DNA of 64,000 bases from contig NZ_JAQNDO010000001.1 in NCBI RefSeq assembly GCF_028369105.1, positions 3,743,501 to 3,807,500 on the forward strand, given 5' to 3'. Below are positions 15,858 through 23,217 of this stretch, piece after piece; positions within the stretch are counted from its first letter, which is position 1; every line of letters begins with the position of its first letter. Position numbers and translations under genes: made by a program. The stretch comes from Polyangium mundeleinium (GTDB lineage: Bacteria > Myxococcota_A > Polyangia > Polyangiales > Polyangiaceae). Under the pieces are notes generated by a model. It had not been told where the DNA came from. It searched no databases and was given only the letters and a program-made list of their open reading frames with translations.

Positions 15858-17438
15858 TCAGAGCGCCGTGCAGGCTGTGGGCGTTGGGTTCGCCTTGCAG
15901 TAGGCCGCGTCCTTCGGTGCGCCCACGATGAGCATCGCGTCTTGCGACACGAGCCGCGGGCGTGCGTTTGTCACGGCCTTGCAGGTCTTGCCGTCGGACG
16001 TCTGCGGCTCGGCCAGCGCGCACACGCCGGCCTCGTTCGGCACGCTCCACGCCTGCCCCGTCGGATAGACGAGGTTCATCGAGTACTGCCCTTCTGGCAG
16101 GCAGCCGTAGACGATGTCGAATGGGCGGCCGAAGCGCGCCGCGAGGCCCTGCTTCAAGGCCTCCTCGTCGGCGATGATCGCCGCCCCGTCTGCGGCCGTC
16201 TTGCGGCTCAGGACGAACACGCCCTTCTTCGACGGATCGACTGGATCGATGCACAACGCGGCCGGCCGCACCGCGACCGTCACCTCGGGCTCGAACGACT
16301 GGAACGGGGGCACCGGGTTCATCGGATCCGGCATCGCGGGCGGCAGCTTCGTCGACGTGAGCAGGAGGTTCTTGAGGAGCGTCAGGCCTTGCATGATCAC
16401 GCGCGGCCGCGACTGCGTCTCGATGCGCTTGTCGTTCGCGAGCCGCGGCGCGTTGATCTTCGAGAAGACCGAGCTCGGGTAGAGCTGCGGAATGCCCGCC
16501 GACTCGACCACGTGATCCTCGTGGGTGAGCTGGCCGTCGCCGTTCACGTCCTCGAGCGCCATGTAGAGCGTCGCCGCCGGGTCCTTCACGGGCAGGAAAA
16601 ACGGCGTGAGCGCGGCTGCGTCGATCTCGGCATCCGCCACGCCGGCCGAGAACGTGATGCGGATGAACGACGTGTCCTTTGGCGGGAACGTCTCGAACTC
16701 GAAGTCCGATGGCACCACGACCTTGCGTGGATCCGTGTTGCCCGCGACGCTGTCGTCCACGGCCGACGGGTAAAACACGGGTCGTTCGAGCGGGAGCACC
16801 TGCCCGAGCGTCACGCCCACGCCGGGCACATGCACGCCGACGGCCGGGATCACGAAGTTGCCCTTCCCGTCGGGCTCGCCGACGTTGACCTCCGTGTACC
16901 GCGGCGCCGCGCCCATGAGCACCTCGGCGGCGTTGTCGATTGCGCCGCCGCCCACGTCGCCCGCCGTCGGCAGGTTCGAGATGGAGAAGGCCGGGTTGAA
17001 GTCGCCGTCGCGATCGTAAAACCCGCGGAACTGGTACGTCCCCCCGCTCAGCGGCGCGATCGTCCACGTCCCGCTCGCGGTGATGTTTGGCGCCGAGGCA
17101 TCGGGGCAGCGGAGCTTGCCGTCCTTGTCGAAGACGAGCTTGTCGCGGACGCTCGCGAAGAGCACGTCGGCCGGGATCGCGTCGAGGCTCGCGGCGCCGG
17201 TGCCGAGGCCCGAAGGCGGTGGCAGGAGCCGCTTGTCGAACGCGAGTACGAGGGCCGCGCCGACGACCTTGCCGTTCTCCGTGCACGGCGGCGGGCCCGT
17301 GTAGGTCAGCGTTCCTTCGACGACGCCCGCCGGACCGCTGAACCCGGGGATATCCGGGACGAAGGTGTCGGGGTCACCGCACCCGGCGGCGAGCGCGAGG
17401 AGCAGGGCAGGGAAGGGAAGCGCGAGGGAGCGGCGCAT
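15858..17438 (-). CDS. Large secreted lipoprotein, unknown
   Basis: The 526-aa protein has a classic lipoprotein signal: MRRSLALPFPALLLALAAGC with lipobox LAAGC. The mature part contains beta-sandwich-like segments and phrases typical of carboxypeptidase-regulatory or Ca-binding folds (GFYDRDGDFNP and ALEDVNGDGQLTHED). Seven Cys in the last third suggest disulfides. It is last in a minus-strand run that includes the selenoprotein gene 64 bases upstream. No family is recognised, and its function is unknown. Confidence 0.75.
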   Translation of the reverse strand: MRRSLALPFPALLLALAAGCGDPDTFVPDIPGFSGPAGVVEGTLTYTGPPPCTENGKVVGAALVLAFDKRLLPPPSGLGTGAASLDAIPADVLFASVRDKLVFDKDGKLRCPDASAPNITASGTWTIAPLSGGTYQFRGFYDRDGDFNPAFSISNLPTAGDVGGGAIDNAAEVLMGAAPRYTEVNVGEPDGKGNFVIPAVGVHVPGVGVTLGQVLPLERPVFYPSAVDDSVAGNTDPRKVVVPSDFEFETFPPKDTSFIRITFSAGVADAEIDAAALTPFFLPVKDPAATLYMALEDVNGDGQLTHEDHVVESAGIPQLYPSSVFSKINAPRLANDKRIETQSRPRVIMQGLTLLKNLLLTSTKLPPAMPDPMNPVPPFQSFEPEVTVAVRPAALCIDPVDPSKKGVFVLSRKTAADGAAIIADEEALKQGLAARFGRPFDIVYGCLPEGQYSMNLVYPTGQAWSVPNEAGVCALAEPQTSDGKTCKAVTNARPRLVSQDAMLIVGAPKDAAYCKANPTPTACTAL

Positions 17439-17502
17439 CCAGGATAGGGGACCTCATCGACGCACGGCCGTCAAGCTGCGGCCCGTTTGTCGCTCGCGGC
17501 GG

Positions 17503-17733
17503 TCAGCCGGCCGCGCGCTTCGACATGGCGTCGAGCACCTCCTGGAGCTCTGGGAACCGACCTGCCGACTGCTTCGAGAAGATCAGCTCGCCGTCGACGA
17601 TCACGTCGAACTGACTGGGCTTTCCGATCTCGAGCTTGCTGTCGACGTCGAACGCATCCTTGATGGCGGCCGCGAAACTCACGGCCCGGGGCTTGTAGTT
17701 TCAGACGTGGCAGTACTTGATCACGACGTTCAT
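17503..17733 (-). CDS. selW: Selenoprotein W-like Rdx protein (in-frame UGA = Sec)
   Basis: Reading through one TGA (17701-17703) gives a 76-aa protein that matches the SelW/Rdx family along its whole length. The N-terminus reads MNVVIKYCHV, then Sec11 by recoding, then NYKPRAVSF. The CxxU motif lies after the first beta-strand, as the family requires. Downstream of the UGA, FDVIVDGELIFSKQ and GRFPELQEVL are the conserved SelW strands and C-terminal helix. ATG 17733 is preceded by GAGGAGG at ideal spacing. The real stop is TGA 17503-17505. These thioredoxin-fold proteins act in redox chemistry in the cytosol; the exact substrate is unknown. The host must have the Sec machinery (SelA, SelB, SelD, tRNA-Sec). 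Conventional gene calling would report a 10-residue peptide or nothing. Confidence 0.9.
17674..17703 (-). promoter_or_regulatory. Candidate bacterial SECIS hairpin
   Basis: On the minus strand, GAAACT (17702-17697) starts inside the UGA codon and pairs perfectly with AGTTTC (17679-17674). The enclosed 17 nt, ACAAGCCCCGGGCCGTG, can add a short GCC/GGC inner stem. Position at and just after the UGA is where a bacterial SECIS must be to recruit SelB. Bacterial SECIS elements vary widely, so the pairing scheme is a hypothesis. Confidence 0.55.
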
Positions 17734-17792
17734 GGACGCCTCCTCGGACGTCCATGGATGCCGGCGCGGCCGAGCGCAAGGGGCGAGGCGCT

Positions 17793-19169
17793 TCACGCCG
17801 AGGGGCGTTCGTCCCGCGCGAGCCAGAGAGCGAGGGCGACCGTGAACGCGAGGGCCGCGGCGGCCGCGACGGCGTTCCGCGTGCGCTTCGAGCGTGCACG
17901 TGCGCGGGGCTTCTCGCGTGGGCTCGCCGCCACGGGACGCACCTCGGGCTTTCCCGTGGGGGCCGAGAGCGTGCCGGGCGCGCCGTCTGCGGGCAGATCC
18001 TCGCGATCGAAGAGCGCGTCCTCGGCGAGCGCGCGTCGCACGTCCCGGTCGAGCCAGTGCGAGATCCACAGGCGTCTTCCTTCCGGCAGGCCCATCACGC
18101 GGCGGAGCTCGGGCGTCATGGCGCGCGCCACGTCCTCCGGTTTCGCCTCGAAATCGTGCAGGAGGCGCGCCGACGCGGGCGGATCTTTCCAGACATACCG
18201 CGAGGGCCCGACGAGCACGAGGTGCGTGCGGCGCGCGGGCGTGCGCGGCGGCTTGAACGCGAGATCCGCGGAGAACTTCCAGCCCTCGTCCGTCCGCGGG
18301 AACTGCCGTGCGCGCAGGATCTTCACGACACACGTCGCGAGCTCGCGTGTCGCCTCGTCGCCCTTCTCGCCTGGTGATCGCAGCGACGCCGTGTCGCCCT
18401 TCGGCCGGATCGAAGCCTCGATCGTCACCTTCGTCGCCTCGCCGGGGCGGCGCTCCAGGAACGCCTCGTAGCAGTCGAGCAAGGGACCCACGCGCGCCCG
18501 CAGCACACGCGCGATCGCCTCGCCGCTCGGCGCGACGGCCTTCGGTTCGGCGCGCACCGACTCCACCACGAGCGGGATCGCCGCGCCTTCCTGTGCTTCG
18601 TCCGCAGGCGGCTCCGCGCGCGGCGGCTCGCGGCGCGCGAGGATCACGCGCGGCGACGCGAACGAGACATGCACGGCCGGCGTCATGATCTCGAGCCAGC
18701 CTCCCGGCGGCGTGACCACGTCGAGCACGGCGAACGAAAAGTTCCGATCGACGTAGCTCTTCGTCCACGCCGCGTCGAAGGGCTGTTCGCCCGCGGAGGG
18801 GGCGACGACGAAGCCCGAGAGCGTCGATCGATCCAGCACCCACGCCGCAGGAGGCGCCGGCGCGCGGCCGCGGGTGCGTCGCTCGTGCGGCTCGACGAGC
18901 GTGTGCACGAGCGCCGCGAGATCGAGCTTGGGCAGCGGCTCGATCGTCGGCGTGCTCGGCGTCGGCAGGCCGACGAGCACGCGCGGCGCGGCGGGCGCGA
19001 GGCGCGCGGCGAAGAGCACGTGTTCACGCCCGCTCGCCTCGTCGTGGCTGACGATCAGGTAGTCCTCGTGCACCACCGGGGACGGCGTCGCACCGCCCAC
19101 GGCCACGGCGCCCGCCGGGGACACGAGCGCCACGATCGAGAGCGCGACGAGCGGGCCGAGCGCCTTCAT
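17793..19169 (-). CDS. Exported protein with AgmX/PglI-like C-terminal domain
   Basis: The 458-aa protein has a signal peptide (MKALGPLVALSIVALVSPAGA). The N-terminal part (EDYLIVSHDEASGREHVLF and LVGLPTPSTPTIEPLP) recalls DUF2330-type envelope proteins. Around residues 225-300, LLDCYEAFLERRPGEATKVT with ELATCVVKILRARQFP matches the AgmX/PglI C-terminal domain seen in myxobacterial gliding and TonB-like proteins, including its paired Cys. A transmembrane helix closes the C-terminus after an Arg/Lys-rich stretch. It overlaps the upstream acyltransferase by 4 bases (ATGA) and is followed 59 bases later by the selenoprotein gene. Confidence 0.72.
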   Translation of the reverse strand: MKALGPLVALSIVALVSPAGAVAVGGATPSPVVHEDYLIVSHDEASGREHVLFAARLAPAAPRVLVGLPTPSTPTIEPLPKLDLAALVHTLVEPHERRTRGRAPAPPAAWVLDRSTLSGFVVAPSAGEQPFDAAWTKSYVDRNFSFAVLDVVTPPGGWLEIMTPAVHVSFASPRVILARREPPRAEPPADEAQEGAAIPLVVESVRAEPKAVAPSGEAIARVLRARVGPLLDCYEAFLERRPGEATKVTIEASIRPKGDTASLRSPGEKGDEATRELATCVVKILRARQFPRTDEGWKFSADLAFKPPRTPARRTHLVLVGPSRYVWKDPPASARLLHDFEAKPEDVARAMTPELRRVMGLPEGRRLWISHWLDRDVRRALAEDALFDREDLPADGAPGTLSAPTGKPEVRPVAASPREKPRARARSKRTRNAVAAAAALAFTVALALWLARDERPSA

Positions 19170-20074
19170 GAAGCCGGAAACCAGCCGTGGCGCCCTTGCT
19201 GCTTCAGATCGTTCATCGCCCGTTGCATCGCGCTGCGTACACGTTCGAAGAGGTCCTCCACCGCCTCGGGATCATCCACCGCGGAGGGCGGCAGATCGGT
19301 GCGGATCGGCGCGAGGATGCGCGTGTGGATCTTCACGGGCGGCGGCAGGTGCGGCAGCGGGATGCCGGCGATGAGCCCCCAGGGCAACGCCACGCCGATC
19401 GGCGCCACGTTCGATCGCGCGAGCAGCGGCAGCCGCAGCGCCTCCGCGATACGCCGCCCGTCGGTCCAGATGTAGAGCGAGTGATGCGCGCCCACGCTCA
19501 CGATGGGCACGATCGGGATCTGGTGCCGCAGGGCCGTGCGCACGAAGCCGCGGCGCTTGCCGAACTCGATCTCGTACCTCCGCGAGAACGGCTTGCACGC
19601 GTCGATGTCGCCGCCCGGGAACACGAGCACCGCCGCGCCACGATCGATCGCGCGCGCTGCGTTCTCGGGGCTCGCCGCGATCGCGCCCGCGGCGTTCAGC
19701 CACGCGCCCGCGCCGGGGAAGCGGAACGGCACGTCGTGCATGAGCCCGTACGAGATTCGATCGGGCGAGTAAAGCCTCCAGAACGCGAGCATGTGACAGA
19801 ACATGTCCGGCGTGCCGGTCATCGCGTTGTGGTTGCCGACCACGAGCGCAGGCCCGTCCGTGAAGGGCTCTTCGAGCTCCGTCTCGGCGCGGAAGTAGTG
19901 GTCGTAGAACATCCCCAGGAGCGGCATCGCGCGCTTGATGAAGTGCGGATCACGGCTCGCGAGATCGTTCGGGCGCACGGTCGCGCGCGCCTTCTCCGCG
20001 AGCGCGGCGAGCGCGTCTTTCAACACGTCGACGGGAGGGACTGGCTCATGTGGAACGACGAAAGCAGCCACGCA
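19166..20074 (-). CDS. PlsC-like acyltransferase (second copy)
   Basis: About 302 aa. The conserved blocks are VVGNHNAMTGTPDMF, with the catalytic His and an Asp seven residues later, and VFPGGDIDACKPFSRR, an FPGG variant of the FPEG box seen in diacylglycerol-acyltransferase-like LPLATs. IVPIVSVGAHHSL is also typical. GTG 20074 was chosen because GAGGA lies just upstream; a TTG 8 codons earlier is the alternative. It differs from the copy at 10829-11761 and is not a recent duplicate. It is translationally coupled to the AgmX-like gene. Confidence 0.85.
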   Translation of the reverse strand, partial: CVAAFVVPHEPVPPVDVLKDALAALAEKARATVRPNDLASRDPHFIKRAMPLLGMFYDHYFRAETELEEPFTDGPALVVGNHNAMTGTPDMFCHMLAFWRLYSPDRISYGLMHDVPFRFPGAGAWLNAAGAIAASPENAARAIDRGAAVLVFPGGDIDACKPFSRRYEIEFGKRRGFVRTALRHQIPIVPIVSVGAHHSLYIWTDGRRIAEALRLPLLARSNVAPIGVALPWGLIAGIPLPHLPPPVKIHTRILAPIRTDLPPSAVDDPEAVEDLFERVRSAMQRAMNDLKQQGRHGWFPAS

Positions 20075-20238
20075 TTCCTCGTATACCGAAACCAACAAAA
20101 GCGTGCCAAGACCCGCGCCCTTTTCGGTGCTCGAAAGGCGTCGCGCGCCTCGCCCCTTCGCCCATTTTTCCTCGAATTCATGCGACGATGGCTCGTCGAT
20201 ACCCCGGCGCCGCGCCCCATCGCGCGGCAGGAGGAGAC

Positions 20239-20724
20239 ATGATGTCCGCGCGTTCGATCTTCGTCATCGCTTGCTCGTTTCTCGCGCTCAACGTGTTCGC
20301 TTGCGCCACAGGCTCGACCGGCGGCGTGGGCGGCGGAGGCGGTGAGGGAGGCGATGACTGGGGGGGTCCAGGACCCAGCTCGAGCTCGAGCAGCAGCGGC
20401 TCGGGTGGCAGTGGCGGCAGCGGCGGCGGCGGCGTCCCCATGACCACCTGCGACATGAACTCGATGGACTGCTCCACGTGCTCAGCGTGTTCGGGCACCA
20501 CCGCCGACGGCCTCTGCAACGCCGAGACCCAGGCCTGCAACAACAGCATCGATTGTGGCGACTTCCTCACGTGCATCGACGGGTGCGCGGACGGCGATTC
20601 GGCCTGTTACACGAGCTGCGAGACGGCCTACCCGACCGGGTACAGCATCTTCAACGACTACGCCTCGTGCGTGATCTGCAACGACTGCTACGTGCGCTGC
20701 AACGGCGCGGATTCCTGCATCTAG
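20239..20724 (+). CDS. Cys-rich lipoprotein with Gly/Ser linker
   Basis: The 161-aa protein begins MMSARSIFVIACSFLALN and has lipobox VFAC. A linker of almost pure Gly/Ser (residues about 28-68) precedes a compact domain with about 18 Cys arranged CxxC and CxxxC. This architecture is very common in myxobacterial surface lipoproteins of unknown function. AGGAGGAG lies just before ATG 20239. The gene ends before a 43-bp tandem array. Confidence 0.8.
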   Translation: MMSARSIFVIACSFLALNVFACATGSTGGVGGGGGEGGDDWGGPGPSSSSSSSGSGGSGGSGGGGVPMTTCDMNSMDCSTCSACSGTTADGLCNAETQACNNSIDCGDFLTCIDGCADGDSACYTSCETAYPTGYSIFNDYASCVICNDCYVRCNGADSCI

Positions 20725-20765
20725 CCTTCGTGTCCTCGTTTTTCCAACGCCCATGATGACCGGAG

Positions 20766-21062
20766 GGTGTCGCCGCGTGTCGACCCCCTCGGTACACGGT
20801 GACCCGCAGGTGTCGCCGCGTGTCGACCCCCTCGGTACACGGTGACCCGCAGGTGTCGCCGCGTGTCGACCCCCTCGGTACACGAGGACCGGCGGGTGTC
20901 GCCGCGTGTCGACCCCCTCGGTACACGGTGACCCGCAGGTGTCGCCGCGTGTCGACCCCCTCGGTACACGAGGACCGGCGGGTGTCGCCACGTGTCGACC
21001 CCCTCGGTGCACGAGGACCGGCGGGTGTCGCCGCGTGTCGACCCCCTCGGGAGGCCGTCGTG
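20766..21062. repeat. 43-bp tandem array, seven copies
   Basis: Copies start at 20766, 20809, 20852, 20895, 20938, 20981 and 21024; the last is truncated. Each unit begins GGTGTCGCCGCGTGTCGACC and continues CCCTCGGTACACG. The last 13 bp come in two versions, ACGGTGACCCGCA and ACGAGGACCGGCG, that alternate irregularly. The array fills the whole space between two convergent lipoprotein genes. It encodes no credible protein in any frame. Confidence 0.95.
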
Positions 21063-21066
21063 ACCT

Positions 21067-21693
21067 CTAGATCCCTTCGAGACGCACCTTCTGGCCGGCG
21101 CGCACCCCGTGCCGCCGGCAGTATCCGGCGTTCACCTCGATCACGTACCGCGACGCGCACGGCACCGAGAACGTCGAGTCGTTCATCGTCGGCGCGTTCT
21201 CCTCGATCCCCACGATCGTCCCATCGTCGTCGACGAACAACATGTCGAGCGGGATGCACGTGTTGTGCATCCAGAACTGGTGCACCTCGCGCCGCTCGAA
21301 GACGAAGATCATCCCGCGCGCCTCGTCCATTTGCTTGCGGTACATGAGCCCGCGGGCGCGCTCGTGCTCCCGCTGCGCGATCTCCACGGTGACCGCCTCG
21401 TCCTTCGCGTCGGCGAACACGACCTTGCCCTCGCGCAGCAAGGGCGGCTTCGCGAGATCGTCGGGCGGGCACGCCGGATCGGCGCCCGTCCGCGAAAGCG
21501 TGCGCTTGGGTTTGTCTTCGGTCGGGTGGATGCACCGCGCCTTGGCGCTGTGATTCTCCAGGCCCTCGGGTTCTTGCCCGATCGGCACGGGGCGCGCGTC
21601 TCGTGGGGGCGGCACGGGCTCCTCGACGCGCGGCTCGCAGGCGACGACCAGAAACCCGAGCGACAGGGCGACGAAGAGCTTCGTGACGGGCAT
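21067..21693 (-). CDS. DUF192 lipoprotein
   Basis: The 208-aa protein has lipobox LVVAC (MPVTKLFVALSLGFLVVAC), a Pro/Glu-rich spacer and a C-terminal DUF192 domain. The domain shows ERARGLMYRKQMDEARGMIF, FWMHNTCIPLDMLFVD and AGYCRRHGVRAGQKV, all family hallmarks. DUF192 proteins are small, often secreted, and of unknown biochemical role. The start is ATG 21693. The gene diverges from the cyclophilin gene over a 78-base promoter region. Confidence 0.88.
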   Translation of the reverse strand: MPVTKLFVALSLGFLVVACEPRVEEPVPPPRDARPVPIGQEPEGLENHSAKARCIHPTEDKPKRTLSRTGADPACPPDDLAKPPLLREGKVVFADAKDEAVTVEIAQREHERARGLMYRKQMDEARGMIFVFERREVHQFWMHNTCIPLDMLFVDDDGTIVGIEENAPTMNDSTFSVPCASRYVIEVNAGYCRRHGVRAGQKVRLEGI

Positions 21694-21771
21694 GGCTCGT
21701 GCCCCTTCGTAGCACGACGCGCGCCCGCGCTTGACCTTCGCCGCGCCTCGCCGCAAGGAGAAACATCTCCT

Positions 21772-22599
21772 ATGAAACTTCCCTCGCTCCAAGGTCCTCG
21801 TTTCGCCGCTCTCACCGCGGCATCTGCCCTGGTCGTCGCCGCCCTCGCGAGCGGCTGTGAGTCGAGCCCGCCCGAGCCCACCGCGGCGCCCGATCGCAAG
21901 CCCGAGGCGCAGACCCAGGGCAAGGACACGAACGGACTCCCGACCGAGAAGACCTCGCGGCCGCGCATCCAGCTCCCGAAGCCCACGAAGAAGAAGGTCT
22001 CGGCCAAGCCCGTCGCCGAGGTCAAGCCGAGCGAGGACGATCCGGTCAAGGGCAAGTGGACCCTCGCCGACGCCACGAAGGGCCTGCCCGAGGGCAAGGC
22101 GCTCACGGCCACCATCGAGACGGACCAGGGCACCCTCGAGTGCGCGCTCTTCGACGACAAGGCGCCCATCACCGTCGCGAACTTCGTCGGCCTCGCGCGC
22201 GGCGTTCGCCCGTGGAAGACGCCCGAGGGCAAGTGGGAGAAGAAGCCGGCCTACGACGGCACGATCTTCCACCGCATCATCAAGGGCTTCATGATCCAGG
22301 GCGGCGACGCCAAGAAGAACGGCACGGGCGAGGCCGGATACGTCATCCCGGACGAGGTGTGGGAGGACGCGAACCACGATCGTCCGGGCCTCTTGTGCAT
22401 GGCGAACCGCGGTCCGAACACGAACAGCGCGCAGTTCTTCATCACGGACGAGGCGGCCTTCCACCTCGACAACGGCTACACGATCTTCGGCGAGTGCGCG
22501 CCCGTGGACGTCGTCCACAAGATCGCCTCCGTTCCCACCGTCCGCGAGAAGCCGGAGACCGCGCCCGTCATCAAGAAGGTCACCATCACCCGCAAGTGA
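21772..22599 (+). CDS. Cyclophilin-type peptidyl-prolyl isomerase lipoprotein
   Basis: The 275-aa protein has lipobox ALASGC followed by a Lys/Pro-rich linker. Residues about 112-270 are a cyclophilin domain. FHRIIKGFMIQGGD holds the catalytic Arg, and MANRGPNTNSAQFFIT is the core active-site segment. A lipid anchor and linker place the isomerase outside the cytoplasm, where it would help fold exported proteins. AAGGAG lies upstream of ATG 21772. Confidence 0.93.
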   Translation: MKLPSLQGPRFAALTAASALVVAALASGCESSPPEPTAAPDRKPEAQTQGKDTNGLPTEKTSRPRIQLPKPTKKKVSAKPVAEVKPSEDDPVKGKWTLADATKGLPEGKALTATIETDQGTLECALFDDKAPITVANFVGLARGVRPWKTPEGKWEKKPAYDGTIFHRIIKGFMIQGGDAKKNGTGEAGYVIPDEVWEDANHDRPGLLCMANRGPNTNSAQFFITDEAAFHLDNGYTIFGECAPVDVVHKIASVPTVREKPETAPVIKKVTITRK

Positions 22600-22665
22600 T
22601 CTTTTCTGCGCGAAGTCCTCGTCGTCCTCGCGGCGCGCGCGAAAAAATTCGGTTACGCTTCGGGC

Positions 22666-23217
22666 ATGCAGAAGCGGCTTATCTTGGTGGCCGCCGCGCT
22701 TGGCCTCGTCGTCCCGGCCGCGGGTCTCGGCGGGTGCGGCAGCTCGATTGTGCGAGAGACCGAGGGCCAGGGCGGGGGCGGCGGCGAGGGCGGGGATTCG
22801 TCGAGCAGCACCGCGACGGGCCCGATATGGGATGCGGGCAAGGATGCGTTCGACGAGTACATCGATCCCGGCTGCCCCTCCACGCCGCCGCCGATCGAGG
22901 ATTTCCAGTGTGATCCCTTCGATCAACTGAACAGCGGCTGCTTCCCCGGCGAAGGCTGCTTCATCTTCGTTTCGTACCCGAGTGAACCCTGCGGCCAGGA
23001 GGTCTACGGCGCGTTCTGCACGCCCGCGGGATCCGGCGTGCAGGGGGATCCGTGCGGCGGCGGCTCGGGCCTCTGGTGCGCCGCGGGGTTTGCCTGCGTC
23101 GTGACCGGCTCGGGCACCCAGTGCGTGAAGCTCTGTCCGCTCAGTGGCAACGATGACTGCCCGTCCGGGCTCGTGTGCGAGCCCATCGACGTCGAAGGGT
23201 TCGGCGGATGCCTGTGA
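22666..23217 (+). CDS. Cys-rich lipoprotein, unknown
   Basis: The 183-aa product starts MQKRLILVAAALGLVVPA with a lipobox ending GLGGC, then has a Gly/Ser stretch. The mature domain is Cys-rich (CFPGEGCFIF, CAAGFAC and CPSGLVCEP). The CxxGxxC spacing matches the disulfide-knot modules seen in many myxobacterial surface proteins. Its end overlaps the start of the MopE-like gene by 10 bases, so the two are likely cotranscribed. Confidence 0.8.
   Translation: MQKRLILVAAALGLVVPAAGLGGCGSSIVRETEGQGGGGGEGGDSSSSTATGPIWDAGKDAFDEYIDPGCPSTPPPIEDFQCDPFDQLNSGCFPGEGCFIFVSYPSEPCGQEVYGAFCTPAGSGVQGDPCGGGSGLWCAAGFACVVTGSGTQCVKLCPLSGNDDCPSGLVCEPIDVEGFGGCL

Noticed and set aside
17701..18843. Long minus-strand frame ending at MNVVIKYCHV and the TGA
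   Set aside because: Its 370 upstream residues are an out-of-frame shadow of the AgmX-like gene. Only the final 10 codons belong to the real selenoprotein, whose own start is ATG 17733.
20482..21012. Minus-strand frames rich in VPRGSTRGDT repeats
   Set aside because: They are translations of the 43-bp DNA array. The repeat is equally open in other frames, there is no start context, and codon use is not natural.
20766..21062. CRISPR array
   Set aside because: The whole 43-bp unit repeats with no unique spacers, no leader, and no cas genes nearby.
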